NCBI GenBank assembly: GCA_030452985.1
Contig: JAKDLG010000029.1
Coordinates: 1 to 38,862 of the forward strand
Direction: 5' to 3'
Length of the DNA: 38,862 nucleotides
From: Humibacillus sp.
GTDB taxonomy: Bacteria; Actinomycetota; Actinomycetes; Actinomycetales; Dermatophilaceae
Of the stretch, positions 7,903 to 16,822 are shown one piece after another. The translations under genes and the position numbers were made by a program. Position 1 is the first letter of the stretch; the number at the start of each line of letters is the position of its first letter. The notes beneath the pieces were generated by a model. That model searched no databases. It was not told where the DNA came from and saw only the letters and a program-made list of their open reading frames with translations.

Positions 7903-10900
7903 ACACCGCCGCTACCAAGCGACGAACCGCAATCATCGGAGTGGTCGTTCTCGCCCTCGTGGCGAGCCTGCTCGTGTGGTTCGCGACCCGTTCCGACGGT
8001 GAGATCGTGCGCAAGGCCGACCTCAACGACGGCGGTGTCTGGGTGACCAACGCCGAGCAGGCCCGCTACGGCCGCATCAACAAGCCCGCCGGACAGCTGG
8101 ATGCCGGTGTCGTCTCGGGTGGCACGAGCGGGTCGGGTCTCGACGTGCTTCAGGCCGGCAGTGCGGTGCTCGGCATCTCCAAGGCCAGCAACCAGCTCGT
8201 GCCCATCAACGCGGCGGAGGGCACGATCGCCCCCGAGCAGGCGATCGTGCTGCCCAAGGCCAGCACCGCCACCGGCAACCAGGTCTTCACGGCGCCGGTC
8301 GTCGACCTCCGGGGCGGCACCGTCGCGATGATCGACCCGGCCAAGGGTGACGTGCGGGCCGAGCGGGTCGACGAGCATGCCGGGGTCGAGTCGCTCGACG
8401 CCCTGCAGACGCAGGCCAAGCCGATCGCCACGGTGGGGGGCAACGCCGCCGTCGCCGTCGGGGTCGACGGCGCCGTGTACGCCCTCTCCGCCGAGAAGGG
8501 GGTGCTGGCGATCCTGCGTCCGCAGGGCCAGGGGTTCGCCAAGCCCGAGCAGGTGGGGCTCGACCTCGCCTCGAAGTCGGCCCAGGTGACTGCGGTCGGC
8601 GGGCACTGGGTCGTCTACGACTCTGGCACCGGTCGGCTCTTCTCCGACCGTCTCGAGCAGCCCGAGCAGCTCTCGGTCGGTGACGGTGAGCCCGGCACCC
8701 CGGCCTACGCGGCCCTGCAGCAGCCGGGCCCCGACGCCGACACCGTGCTCATCCAAGACCGAGCGGGCCTGACCAATGCTCCGATCGTCAAGGACGCCAA
8801 GCCCGGTGGTGGCGTGAAGGTGAGCCAGGCAGGGCCTCAGGCCGCCGTGCTGCTCTCGGCCCCAGTACGCCTCGGCTCGTGCGTCCACGCCGCCTGGGCG
8901 GGAGCGGGCCGTGCCTTCTACGGGCGCAACTGCGGTTCGCCGGGTGACGCCTCCACCATCGAGCTCGCCTCGAAGAACAAGGGCGTGCGCTCCGACGGCG
9001 TGAAGCTGCGCGTCAACCGTGGCCTCATCGTGCTCAACGACCTCGACTCGGGCGATGTGTGGGACGTCGACCGCGGCCAGATCAAGATCGACGACTGGAG
9101 CTCGTTGATCCCGCCGCCGCAGACCGACGACAAGAACAAGAAGAAGGACGAGAACCTCGTCGACGACGAGGTGAGCCGCACCCCGCCGAAGGCGCTGCCC
9201 GACTCGCTGCAGGTTCGTGCCGGCCGCACCTCGACCCTGCACGTGCTCGACAACGACTCTGACTCGCAGGGCTCCATCCTCGCCATCTCGCCCGCCGACG
9301 TGGGCAAGGCGAGCCAGGACGGTATCGTCACGAGCGCCTCCGCCGACGGGCAGACCGTGCAGGTCACGGTGCCCGACGAGGCGCAGGGCCAGTTCAGCTT
9401 CGACTACACCGTCAACAACGGCACCACGGCCAAGAACGGTCGAGCCACCGCCAAGGTCACCGTGCGCATCGTCGACGACAACGTCAACACGCCGCCCAAG
9501 CTGCGCGCGGGCCAGAAGAACCTCACCTCGGCGAAGTACCCGGTCGTCCACTCCGGCACCGTGAAGGTAGGCGTCATCGCCGACTGGCGCGACGCCGAGA
9601 GCGACCCGATCCAGGTCAGCCCGCTCGACCCCGCCACCGGTGTCGACGGCAGCGGTGCCCTCACGGTCAAGGCCCAGGACAAGCGCGGCGACCAGGTCGT
9701 CGAGTACCAGGTCGACGACGGTCGTGGCGGCACCACCAAGGCCCGCATCACCCTCTCGGTGCTGGGCGACGACGACCGTGCTGTTGCTCCGCGCACCCAG
9801 CCCGACGTGCTGCGCGCCGTGGTCGGCAAGCCGGTGCAGCTGCAGCCGCTCGGCAACGACATTCCGGGTGCCGACCCCAGCGACACCGAGGCCCGCCTGC
9901 AGCTGGCCCAGTCGGTCAAGGGGCCGGGGCAGCTGACCCTCGACACCAACCTCGACACCAACACCCTCACCGTCACGGGTTCGACGCCGGGCACCTCGAC
10001 CATCACCTACGCCGCCCAGTCGGGTTCAGGGGTCTCGGTCGGCCGGGTGCGCGTCGACATCCTGCCCAACCCCTCGGCTGACCTGCCCCCCGTGGCAACA
10101 CCGGATGCCGCTGTCGTGCGCGGCCAGACGCCCGTCATCGCCGATGTGCTGACCAACGACTACAGCCCGCGCAGCGACGTGCTCGTCGTGCAAAAGGTCG
10201 TCACCTCGAGCGCCTGGTTGCGGGTCTCGGTCGTGCAGGGTCGCTGGGTGCGGGTGGAAGCGAAGGCTCCGCTCCCCGGGTCTGCGCTGCAGCGGGGAAC
10301 CGTCGACTACACCATCAGCGACGGTACGAAGACGGCCGTGGGTCAGCTCTCGGTCGTGCAGAAGCCCGAGCCCAAGGAGAAGATCCGCCCTACCGTGGTC
10401 GACGACGACGCCGTGGTTCGCGTCGGCGACGCCGTGACCATCCCGGTTCTCGACAACGACTCCATGAGTGAGGGAATCCCCCTCAGGCTCAACCCGACCG
10501 GTGTCAAGGTCGTCTCCGGCGGCGGCCAGGCCTTCGCCTCGGGCACCGTCGTGCGGTACGTGCCTGCTGACACCAAGATCACGGGCCCGAAGACGGCCCT
10601 GCTCGAGTACCAGGCCGATCCCGAGGGCACGACCGGCCGGGGCGCCGTCGGGCGCGTCCAGGTGACGATCAACCCGCTGCCGGGTGCCACCCACCCCGAC
10701 CAGGCCCCTACGGCGCGCAGCTTCTCGGCCAGCGTCACGGCCGGTGACACCTTGTCGATCACCGTTCCCACCAGCGGGGTCGACCCCGACGGCGACCTCA
10801 CCTTCGTCGGCGGCATCGTCGGTGAGAAGGGCGGCGCCGTCAACCTCTCCCTGGGGCGCGTGCTCGGCTTCGGCGCCACGACCATCCGCTACGAGGCCTA

Positions 10901-13900
10901 CCCGCGCAGCTCCGGCACCGAGGTGATCCGCTACCAGCTGCGCGACCGGTTCGGCCTTTCGAGCGAAGGTTTCGTGCGCGTCGGCGTCGTGCAGCCCGGC
11001 GACCCGCAGCCGCCCGTCGCGGTGGAGGACGACATCGTTGCCGCCCCGGGACGTACCGTTCGTGCCGACCTGCTCTCCAACGACCTCATCGCGGAGGGCG
11101 ACGAAGTGCAGTTCGAGCGGTTCGACAGGCTCAACGACCCCGACGTGCTTAAGGACTTCCGGCGCCAGAGTGACAACACCTTTAAAGTTGTCGCGCCGAA
11201 CGAGGACGCCGGGGCCAAGGTGCTCACCTATGGCATCACCGACGGGCTCTTCGACCCGTCCCGTTCGACCTTGACCGTGCGGGGTCAGAAGAACTTCAAC
11301 AACCCGCCGATCGCCGTCGACGACACCGGCGTCGCCAAACAGGGCGACACCTCGATCGTCGTCGACGTACTGGCCAACGACCGCGACCTCGACGGCGACC
11401 AGGCCTCGCTCAAGGTCACCAAGGTGCTCGCCGACGGCGCGGTCAAAGAGGGCCGCAAGGTGCGGATCACGTTGCGCCCCGAGGCGCGGGTCGTGCCCTA
11501 CGTCATCGAGGATGCCGACGGCGCTGTGGCGATGGCGCTGATCTACGTGCCGGCCGGCAGCAACGGTCTGCCCTATGTCGTGTCGGGAAAGACCATCAAG
11601 CTGGGGGCCGACTCGAGCGCCAAGGTGAACCTCGCCGACTACGTGATCGACCCACGAGGGGGCAAGGTCTCGCTCACCTCGCCCGACACGATCTCCACCT
11701 CCCCCACCGAGAACCTGCAGCAGCAAGCAGCCTCGGCCACGGAGCTGACGCTGACCTCCACGAACGGCTACGTCGGCCCGGCCGCTGTCGTACTGGAGGT
11801 GACCAACGCGACCGGCCCGAACGACAAGGCGGCTCAGAGCGCGTACGTCACCATCCCGGTGCAGATCGGGCCCGACGTGCCGGTGCTGCGTTGCCCGGAC
11901 TATGAGGTGACCCTCGCGGCTGACGGGCTGCAGCGCTCCGTCGACATCACGAAGATCTGCCGGATCTGGTGGCCGGCCGGCCTCGACCGCAACAAGGTCC
12001 AGTTCGAGGCGAAGTGGGACCCCGCCATCGACGGGGTCGACCTGACCCAGGCCTCCGCAGGCGGCCGTCAGGTCGTGTTCAAGGCCCAGCCGGCCGCCAA
12101 GGCCGGCATGACCGGCGCCGTGACGGTCAACGCACGGGGTGGAGCCGAGAAGTTCAAGATCCGGGTGCGCGTCACGAGTGCCCCGCCGCTGGCCACCCTG
12201 CGCCCTGCCCGGGTCGACGGGCTCATCGCCGGAACCAGCCGCACCGTGAACCTCGCCCAGTTCCTCGACAGCCCGCTGACCGACCCGCAGTGCACCATCG
12301 CCTCGAGCCGCGTCGTGTCGGGATCCGGTGTCACCACCACCCAGAGCGGTTGCCTGCTCACGGTCGTCGCGAGCGACAAGTCCAGGGGTGACGCCACCAT
12401 CAGCGTCGGTGTCACCGACGCGCCCGGTCGTCCGTTGGCTCTCGGAACGGTAGGCGTGAGCGTGCGTAGCCGGCCCGACCCGACGGGGGCACCCACGGCT
12501 GTGGCCGACCGTGTGCTCGGCGGCACGGCCCGGGTCGACTGGCGCCCACCTGCCTACGACGGCGGGCTGCCGATCCTGCAGTACGGGGTCACTCCATCCG
12601 GCGGCACCGAGCAGAGCTGCGGGGCATCGCCCTGCACCATCACGGGGCTGAAGAACGGTCAGCCCGTGACCTTCACGGTGCGCTCGCGCAACGCCGTGGG
12701 CTGGTCAGACCCGAGCCCCGCGTCGAACGCGGCCACGCCTGACAAGAAGCCCGAGCAGACCTTTGTGGGCACCCTGACCCCGGGAGACCGTCAACTCGCC
12801 GCGACGTGGGCTGCCCCGAAGAACGGGGGCAGCGCCATAACGAAGTTCCGCCTCCAGTGGATCAACATCAGCGGTGGCGCCAACGGGCAGGCCGAGATGG
12901 CCGCAGGGGTCACCAACCGGGTCATCACCGGCCTCGTCAACAACGACGCCTACCAGGTGCGGGTGCAGGCCCAGAACGGCGCCGGCTGGGGCCCGTACGG
13001 CCCGGCCGTCAAGGGCCAGTCGTTCGGCAAGCCGACCGCGGTGGCGGCGCCCAACCTCTCTCCGCGTACCCCCACCCCGGATGCCGCGAACGCGCAGGTC
13101 AGCATCAGCTGGCCGGCAACGAACCCGAACGGCCCGGCCATCACGAAGTACCAGGTCTACCGCCGCGCTGCCGGAGGAGCCTGGGCCCTCATCGCGTCGG
13201 TCTCCGGCGGCGCCCAGCGAGTCGCCTCCGACTCGGTGCCCTACCAGGGCCAAACGGTGGAGTACGTCGTGACCGCCACCAACGGGGGCCAGGCCACGTC
13301 TGACCGGTCGAACTTCAGCAGCTACCGGGCCGACGGCATCCCCGCGGCACCCACGTTGGGCTCGGTCGTCACGCCGTCGGCCAACTACGCGGCCAACGCC
13401 TCGTTCTCGCTCGGCGACTCCCGCTCGCGCGGCTACGACCACGTCGAGTGGCGCACCTCGGCGGGACGATCCGGCTCGTGGGCCGGGTCGCCCACCGGGG
13501 GCAGCGCAACCGGTCTCGGCACCAGCCGGCAGTCGATGTCGATCCGCGCGTGCAACGTCGCCGGTCGCTGCTCGCAGTGGTCCAACGGGAAGAGCTACCA
13601 GCCCTACGGCCCCACCGGGGCTGTCCCAGGGCTGCGCGAGTCACACAACGACAACAGCGTCACCTTCACCTGGGGCACGACGGCCAGCAACGGTCGCACC
13701 CTCACCGGCTACCAGCTCGACGGTGACCGCACAGCGACGGTCGGCGCCGGCACCCACTCGACGACTTTCTCCGGTCTCGGGTACTCGACGTCGAAGAGCA
13801 TGCGGGTGCGGGCCATCGCCCAGGACTCCGGACCGGGGCCGTGGACGGCCACCGTCACCGGCAAGACGAACGCGGCGCCGCCACCCCCACCGGCGCGCAT

Positions 13901-14198
13901 CACCGGTTTCCGGGGAGTCGGCAACACCGGCGTCGTCGACGGCTGCAGCACCGGCAGCTGCCAGTACCTGCAGTACGACCTGCAGGACTTCACGGGCCGA
14001 GTCACCTGCACCTTCGCCAGCAGCAACGGACCCTGGCCCTACAACAACGACGACGGCACCCACAGCTCGATCACGCCGAAGAACGGGCGCAACACGTCCG
14101 GCAAGTTCTTCGGCTACCCGACCGGCTGGGTCAAGGTCACCTGCTCGGACAGCAACGGCTCCGACTCGGCGACCAAGAACCCCTGGGGCAACGGATGA
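7899..14198 (+). CDS. Giant membrane-anchored Ig-like/fibronectin type III surface protein
   Basis: This 2099-residue protein starts at ATG 7899, overlapping the previous stop by ATGA. The frame is open to 7605, but the short KRR tail before a hydrophobic helix supports this start. Residues 10-30 are one transmembrane or signal anchor; the rest should be extracytoplasmic. Residues 40-430 are rich in beta strands with repeated VDGAVYAL-like motifs and may form a propeller. About 430-1430 holds a series of Ig/cadherin-like repeats marked by VLDNDS, LLSNDL, VLANDRDLDGD and similar motifs, typical of calcium-binding turns. About 1525-1995 holds roughly five FnIII repeats (for example RVDWRPPAYDGGLPILQYGV). 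The last 100 residues form a Cys-containing domain ending NPWGNG. There is no LPXTG motif. It lies between the signalling genes and the MoxR/DUF58/transglutaminase block, so it is probably the surface or periplasmic structure that this machinery builds or controls. Confidence 0.92.
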   Translation: MNTAATKRRTAIIGVVVLALVASLLVWFATRSDGEIVRKADLNDGGVWVTNAEQARYGRINKPAGQLDAGVVSGGTSGSGLDVLQAGSAVLGISKASNQLVPINAAEGTIAPEQAIVLPKASTATGNQVFTAPVVDLRGGTVAMIDPAKGDVRAERVDEHAGVESLDALQTQAKPIATVGGNAAVAVGVDGAVYALSAEKGVLAILRPQGQGFAKPEQVGLDLASKSAQVTAVGGHWVVYDSGTGRLFSDRLEQPEQLSVGDGEPGTPAYAALQQPGPDADTVLIQDRAGLTNAPIVKDAKPGGGVKVSQAGPQAAVLLSAPVRLGSCVHAAWAGAGRAFYGRNCGSPGDASTIELASKNKGVRSDGVKLRVNRGLIVLNDLDSGDVWDVDRGQIKIDDWSSLIPPPQTDDKNKKKDENLVDDEVSRTPPKALPDSLQVRAGRTSTLHVLDNDSDSQGSILAISPADVGKASQDGIVTSASADGQTVQVTVPDEAQGQFSFDYTVNNGTTAKNGRATAKVTVRIVDDNVNTPPKLRAGQKNLTSAKYPVVHSGTVKVGVIADWRDAESDPIQVSPLDPATGVDGSGALTVKAQDKRGDQVVEYQVDDGRGGTTKARITLSVLGDDDRAVAPRTQPDVLRAVVGKPVQLQPLGNDIPGADPSDTEARLQLAQSVKGPGQLTLDTNLDTNTLTVTGSTPGTSTITYAAQSGSGVSVGRVRVDILPNPSADLPPVATPDAAVVRGQTPVIADVLTNDYSPRSDVLVVQKVVTSSAWLRVSVVQGRWVRVEAKAPLPGSALQRGTVDYTISDGTKTAVGQLSVVQKPEPKEKIRPTVVDDDAVVRVGDAVTIPVLDNDSMSEGIPLRLNPTGVKVVSGGGQAFASGTVVRYVPADTKITGPKTALLEYQADPEGTTGRGAVGRVQVTINPLPGATHPDQAPTARSFSASVTAGDTLSITVPTSGVDPDGDLTFVGGIVGEKGGAVNLSLGRVLGFGATTIRYEAYPRSSGTEVIRYQLRDRFGLSSEGFVRVGVVQPGDPQPPVAVEDDIVAAPGRTVRADLLSNDLIAEGDEVQFERFDRLNDPDVLKDFRRQSDNTFKVVAPNEDAGAKVLTYGITDGLFDPSRSTLTVRGQKNFNNPPIAVDDTGVAKQGDTSIVVDVLANDRDLDGDQASLKVTKVLADGAVKEGRKVRITLRPEARVVPYVIEDADGAVAMALIYVPAGSNGLPYVVSGKTIKLGADSSAKVNLADYVIDPRGGKVSLTSPDTISTSPTENLQQQAASATELTLTSTNGYVGPAAVVLEVTNATGPNDKAAQSAYVTIPVQIGPDVPVLRCPDYEVTLAADGLQRSVDITKICRIWWPAGLDRNKVQFEAKWDPAIDGVDLTQASAGGRQVVFKAQPAAKAGMTGAVTVNARGGAEKFKIRVRVTSAPPLATLRPARVDGLIAGTSRTVNLAQFLDSPLTDPQCTIASSRVVSGSGVTTTQSGCLLTVVASDKSRGDATISVGVTDAPGRPLALGTVGVSVRSRPDPTGAPTAVADRVLGGTARVDWRPPAYDGGLPILQYGVTPSGGTEQSCGASPCTITGLKNGQPVTFTVRSRNAVGWSDPSPASNAATPDKKPEQTFVGTLTPGDRQLAATWAAPKNGGSAITKFRLQWINISGGANGQAEMAAGVTNRVITGLVNNDAYQVRVQAQNGAGWGPYGPAVKGQSFGKPTAVAAPNLSPRTPTPDAANAQVSISWPATNPNGPAITKYQVYRRAAGGAWALIASVSGGAQRVASDSVPYQGQTVEYVVTATNGGQATSDRSNFSSYRADGIPAAPTLGSVVTPSANYAANASFSLGDSRSRGYDHVEWRTSAGRSGSWAGSPTGGSATGLGTSRQSMSIRACNVAGRCSQWSNGKSYQPYGPTGAVPGLRESHNDNSVTFTWGTTASNGRTLTGYQLDGDRTATVGAGTHSTTFSGLGYSTSKSMRVRAIAQDSGPGPWTATVTGKTNAAPPPPPARITGFRGVGNTGVVDGCSTGSCQYLQYDLQDFTGRVTCTFASSNGPWPYNNDDGTHSSITPKNGRNTSGKFFGYPTGWVKVTCSDSNGSDSATKNPWGNG

Positions 14199-14287
14199 GC
14201 CGACCCGCCTCCCCGGCCGAGGCAGTCGGGTCCAGGACAGATGACCTCTCACTCACGACCAGCGCAACAGGAAGTAACTCATCATGA
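14195..14287 (+). CDS. Candidate 30-codon coupling ORF between Ig protein and MoxR
   Basis: An ATG at 14195 overlaps the Ig-protein stop (ATGA), and its frame runs 30 codons to a TGA that overlaps the MoxR ATG (ATGA at 14284-14287). The peptide starts MSRPASPAEAVG and is Ser/Thr-rich with no recognisable domain. MoxR has its own SD (AGGAAG, 14269-14274), so this ORF is not required for MoxR translation. It could be a translational bridge or chance. A sister ORF of identical length is at the next junction. Confidence 0.25.
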   Translation: MSRPASPAEAVGSRTDDLSLTTSATGSNSS

Positions 14288-15270
14288 CCACGACCACCCC
14301 GCAGATTACCCAGGAGCAGGTCACCTGGTTCGCGCACACCTTCGACCAGCTCGTCGGCAACATCGAGAAGGCGGTGCTCGGCAAGGACCACGTCACCCGC
14401 CTGGCCCTGACCTGCCTGCTCTCCGAGGGGCACCTGCTGCTCGAGGACTTCCCGGGAACCGGCAAGACCCAGCTCGCGCGGGCCCTGTCGGCCACCGTGC
14501 AGGGCACCCACAGCCGCATCCAGTTCACCCCCGACCTGCTGCCGAGCGACGTGACCGGCGTGACGATCTACGAGCCGACGAAGCAGACCTTCGAGTTCCA
14601 CCCCGGCCCGATCTTCGCCACCATCGTCCTCGCCGACGAGATCAACCGCGCCTCACCCAAGACCCAGTCGGCGCTGCTCGAGGTCATGGAGGAGGGCCGG
14701 GTCACCATCGACGGCAAGGCGCACTCCGTCGGGGCGCCGTTCATGGTCATCGCCACGCAGAACCCGATCGAGCAGGCCGGCACCTACCGGCTGCCCGAGG
14801 CCCAGCTCGACCGCTTTCTGATGAAGGCCAGCGTCGGCTACCCCGACCACGAGGCGACCATCGCCGTGCTCGCCGACGCCAAGACCCGCGACCGCGCCAA
14901 CCAGCTGAGCCCGCTCATTGCGAGCAACGTCATCGTCGACATGGGCAAGCTCGCTGACGAGGTGCACGTCGACCCGGCCATTCTCGGCTACGTCAGCCGC
15001 ATCGCCGAGGAGTCGCGTCGCCACCCCAGCCTCAAGCTCGGCCTGTCGGTGCGCGGCTGCCTCGCCTACGTGCGGTGCGCCAAGACCTGGGCGGCCAGCC
15101 AGGGTCGCACCCACGTGATTCCCGACGACATCAAGCTGCTTGCGGTGCCGATCCTGTGCCACCGGCTGCTGCTCGCGGCGGAGGCCCAGTTCGCCGGCAC
15201 CACCGTCGAGCAGGTCATCGACTCGATCCTCGCCGACATCGCCCCGCCCGCCGAGCGCGCCTCAGCGTGA
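14284..15270 (+). CDS. MoxR-family AAA+ ATPase
   Basis: This 328-residue protein is the usual MoxR length. It starts at ATG 14284 with SD AGGAAG 9 bases upstream. Walker A is DFPGTGKTQLAR with Lys61, Walker B is VLADEINRA with Asp118-Glu119, the sensor region ATQNPIEQAGTYRLPEAQLD follows, and a helical lid ends the protein. All catalytic residues look intact. MoxR ATPases act as chaperones that help assemble or activate protein complexes, and they are commonly encoded with a DUF58 and a transglutaminase-like protein, as here. In this locus it probably remodels the large surface protein or the export complex. It should be cytoplasmic, acting with the DUF58 protein encoded just downstream. Confidence 0.95.
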   Translation: MTTTTPQITQEQVTWFAHTFDQLVGNIEKAVLGKDHVTRLALTCLLSEGHLLLEDFPGTGKTQLARALSATVQGTHSRIQFTPDLLPSDVTGVTIYEPTKQTFEFHPGPIFATIVLADEINRASPKTQSALLEVMEEGRVTIDGKAHSVGAPFMVIATQNPIEQAGTYRLPEAQLDRFLMKASVGYPDHEATIAVLADAKTRDRANQLSPLIASNVIVDMGKLADEVHVDPAILGYVSRIAEESRRHPSLKLGLSVRGCLAYVRCAKTWAASQGRTHVIPDDIKLLAVPILCHRLLLAAEAQFAGTTVEQVIDSILADIAPPAERASA

Positions 15271-15359
15271 CCCCACCAGCCGACACCCCAACAACCGACA
15301 CCCCAACAACCGACACCCCATCAACCGACACCCCACCAGCCAGGACCCGACGGCCATGA
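15267..15359 (+). CDS. Candidate 30-codon repeat ORF between MoxR and DUF58 genes
   Basis: A GTG at 15267 overlaps the MoxR stop (GTGA). Its frame runs 30 codons and ends at a TGA overlapping the DUF58 ATG (ATGA, 15356-15359). It encodes DTPTT repeats ending ARTRRP. The DNA is a 15-nt tandem repeat, so the frame has been kept through repeat expansion. It may be a translational bridge, or a remnant of an older start region of the DUF58 gene. No SD of note precedes it. Low confidence as a real protein. Confidence 0.25.
   Translation: MTPPADTPTTDTPTTDTPSTDTPPARTRRP
15271..15340 (+). repeat. 15-nt tandem repeat between moxR-like and DUF58 genes
   Basis: Four copies of CGACACCCCAACAAC (with changes in the last two) run from 15281 to 15340, preceded by a partial copy at 15271-15280. 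The array fills nearly all of the gap between the MoxR stop and the DUF58 ATG. Confidence 0.95.
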
Positions 15360-16822
15360 CCGACCTCGACCAACGCAGCCCGTCTGACGGGCGCTCACCC
15401 GTGCCGACGTCCGGTGAGGCCACCGGCTCCACCTCCGGCCGGCGGGCCAAGCTGGCCGGCTCACTGAGTTCGCTGAGCTCGTCGTTCGGCACGACGAGCC
15501 GCGGCATCCGTCAGATCACCCAGGGTGTCACCCAAAATCTCGGACAGGGCCTCGGGCAGGTGGCCGACCAGACCCGCCCGGTCTGGCGACCCGTCTCCCG
15601 CGTGCTGGGCTGGGTCAGCCCGCTCGGGTGGAGCATCCTCGCCCTCGGCGTGGTGTGTTGGGTCGCCGGAACCCACTGGGGCTGGACCGAGCTGCTCATG
15701 GTCGCCGGTGCGGCCCTGGTGCTCTTCGTCATCTGTCTGGCCCTGGCGATGGGCCGCACCCGCGTCACCATCGTCGCCGAGGTCGACCCGCGCCGGGTCG
15801 TCGTGGGTGACCCGGCGACGGGCCGCATCATCGTCACCAACGAGGCGCGCACGCCGATGCTGCCGATCCTCGTCGAGCTACCGGTCGGGCTCTCGGCGGC
15901 TCGGTTCGTGCTGCCGGCGCTGACCCCCGGTCACGCGCACGAAGAGCTTTTCGTGGTGCCGACCTCGCGCCGCGGCGTGATCGAGGTCGGCCCGGCCACC
16001 ACGGTGCAGGGCGACCCGCTCGGGCTGATGCGCCGCACCCTCACCTGGACCGACCGCACCGAGCTCTTCGTGCACCCGCGCACCGTCGCCCTCGAGAGCC
16101 TCGGCGCCGGCCTGCTGCGCGACCTCGAGGGCGCCACCACCGAAGACCTGTCGATGAGCGACCTCGCCTTCCACGCCCTGCGGGAGTACCAGCCCGGTGA
16201 CGACCGCCGCTACATCCACTGGCGCAGCTCGGCCAAGGCCGGCCGGCTGCTCGTGCGCCAGTTTCTCGACACGCGGCGCTCGCACGTGTCGGTGCTCGTC
16301 GACCCCGACCCCGAGCAGTACCGCTCCGGCCACGGCAAGACCGGTCAGGCCGACCGCGAGGTGGTGCGCGATGTGATGGCGGCCAACGCGCCCACCGCCA
16401 TCCAGGCCGACGTCGAGGCCGCCATCTCGGTGGGCAGCTCGATCATGGTGCGGGTCATGCTCGACGAGCAGGACGCCACCATCGTCTGCGGCGACCAGCG
16501 GGTCACCAAGGCCGTGCCCCAGGTCGGGCTCGACGCGATGAGCCGGGTCGTGCCCGGCCCCGTCGACTTCTTCGCCATGTCACTGGATGCCGCTGACCTC
16601 GCCCCCGACACCAGCACCGTCTTTCTCGTCACCGGCCCGCACCGGCCGTTCATCGAGCTGCAGCGCGCCGCCGGCCAGTTCTCGCAGGAGGTGGCCAAGG
16701 TGGTCGTCGTCATCGACCCGCAGGCCGACCACGGCATCCGGCGTGGTGGTGGGATGCTCCTCCTCACCCTGAGTCGCCTCGAAGACCTGCGGCTGCTGCT
16801 CGTCGCGGGGGTGTCGCGATGA
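15356..16822 (+). CDS. DUF58 membrane protein
   Basis: This is a 488-residue protein. The frame is open upstream to 15140, but the upstream part overlaps MoxR and the tandem repeat, so I use ATG 15356 (a weak AGGA lies at 15342-15345). Residues 1-85 are a Ser/Gly/Gln-rich cytoplasmic tail, unusually long for the family. Two transmembrane helices follow at about 90-107 and 113-133, then a beta-rich region. The DUF58 signature at 276-294 is REYQPGDDRR followed by IHWRSSAK. A von Willebrand A-like fold is expected for the rest. DUF58 proteins form a conserved trio with MoxR ATPases and transglutaminase-like membrane proteins; their molecular role is not firmly known. It overlaps the next gene by ATGA (16819-16822). 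Confidence 0.9.
   Translation: MTDLDQRSPSDGRSPVPTSGEATGSTSGRRAKLAGSLSSLSSSFGTTSRGIRQITQGVTQNLGQGLGQVADQTRPVWRPVSRVLGWVSPLGWSILALGVVCWVAGTHWGWTELLMVAGAALVLFVICLALAMGRTRVTIVAEVDPRRVVVGDPATGRIIVTNEARTPMLPILVELPVGLSAARFVLPALTPGHAHEELFVVPTSRRGVIEVGPATTVQGDPLGLMRRTLTWTDRTELFVHPRTVALESLGAGLLRDLEGATTEDLSMSDLAFHALREYQPGDDRRYIHWRSSAKAGRLLVRQFLDTRRSHVSVLVDPDPEQYRSGHGKTGQADREVVRDVMAANAPTAIQADVEAAISVGSSIMVRVMLDEQDATIVCGDQRVTKAVPQVGLDAMSRVVPGPVDFFAMSLDAADLAPDTSTVFLVTGPHRPFIELQRAAGQFSQEVAKVVVVIDPQADHGIRRGGGMLLLTLSRLEDLRLLLVAGVSR

Noticed and set aside
7725-11726. Minus-strand frames opposite the giant Ig/FnIII protein
   Set aside because: Val/Gly/Asp/His-rich products typical of reverse-strand translation of GAC/GTC-rich codons; no family motif.
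15271-15340. CRISPR-like array
   Set aside because: The repeat is a 15-nt unit with no spacers between copies, so it is a simple tandem repeat.
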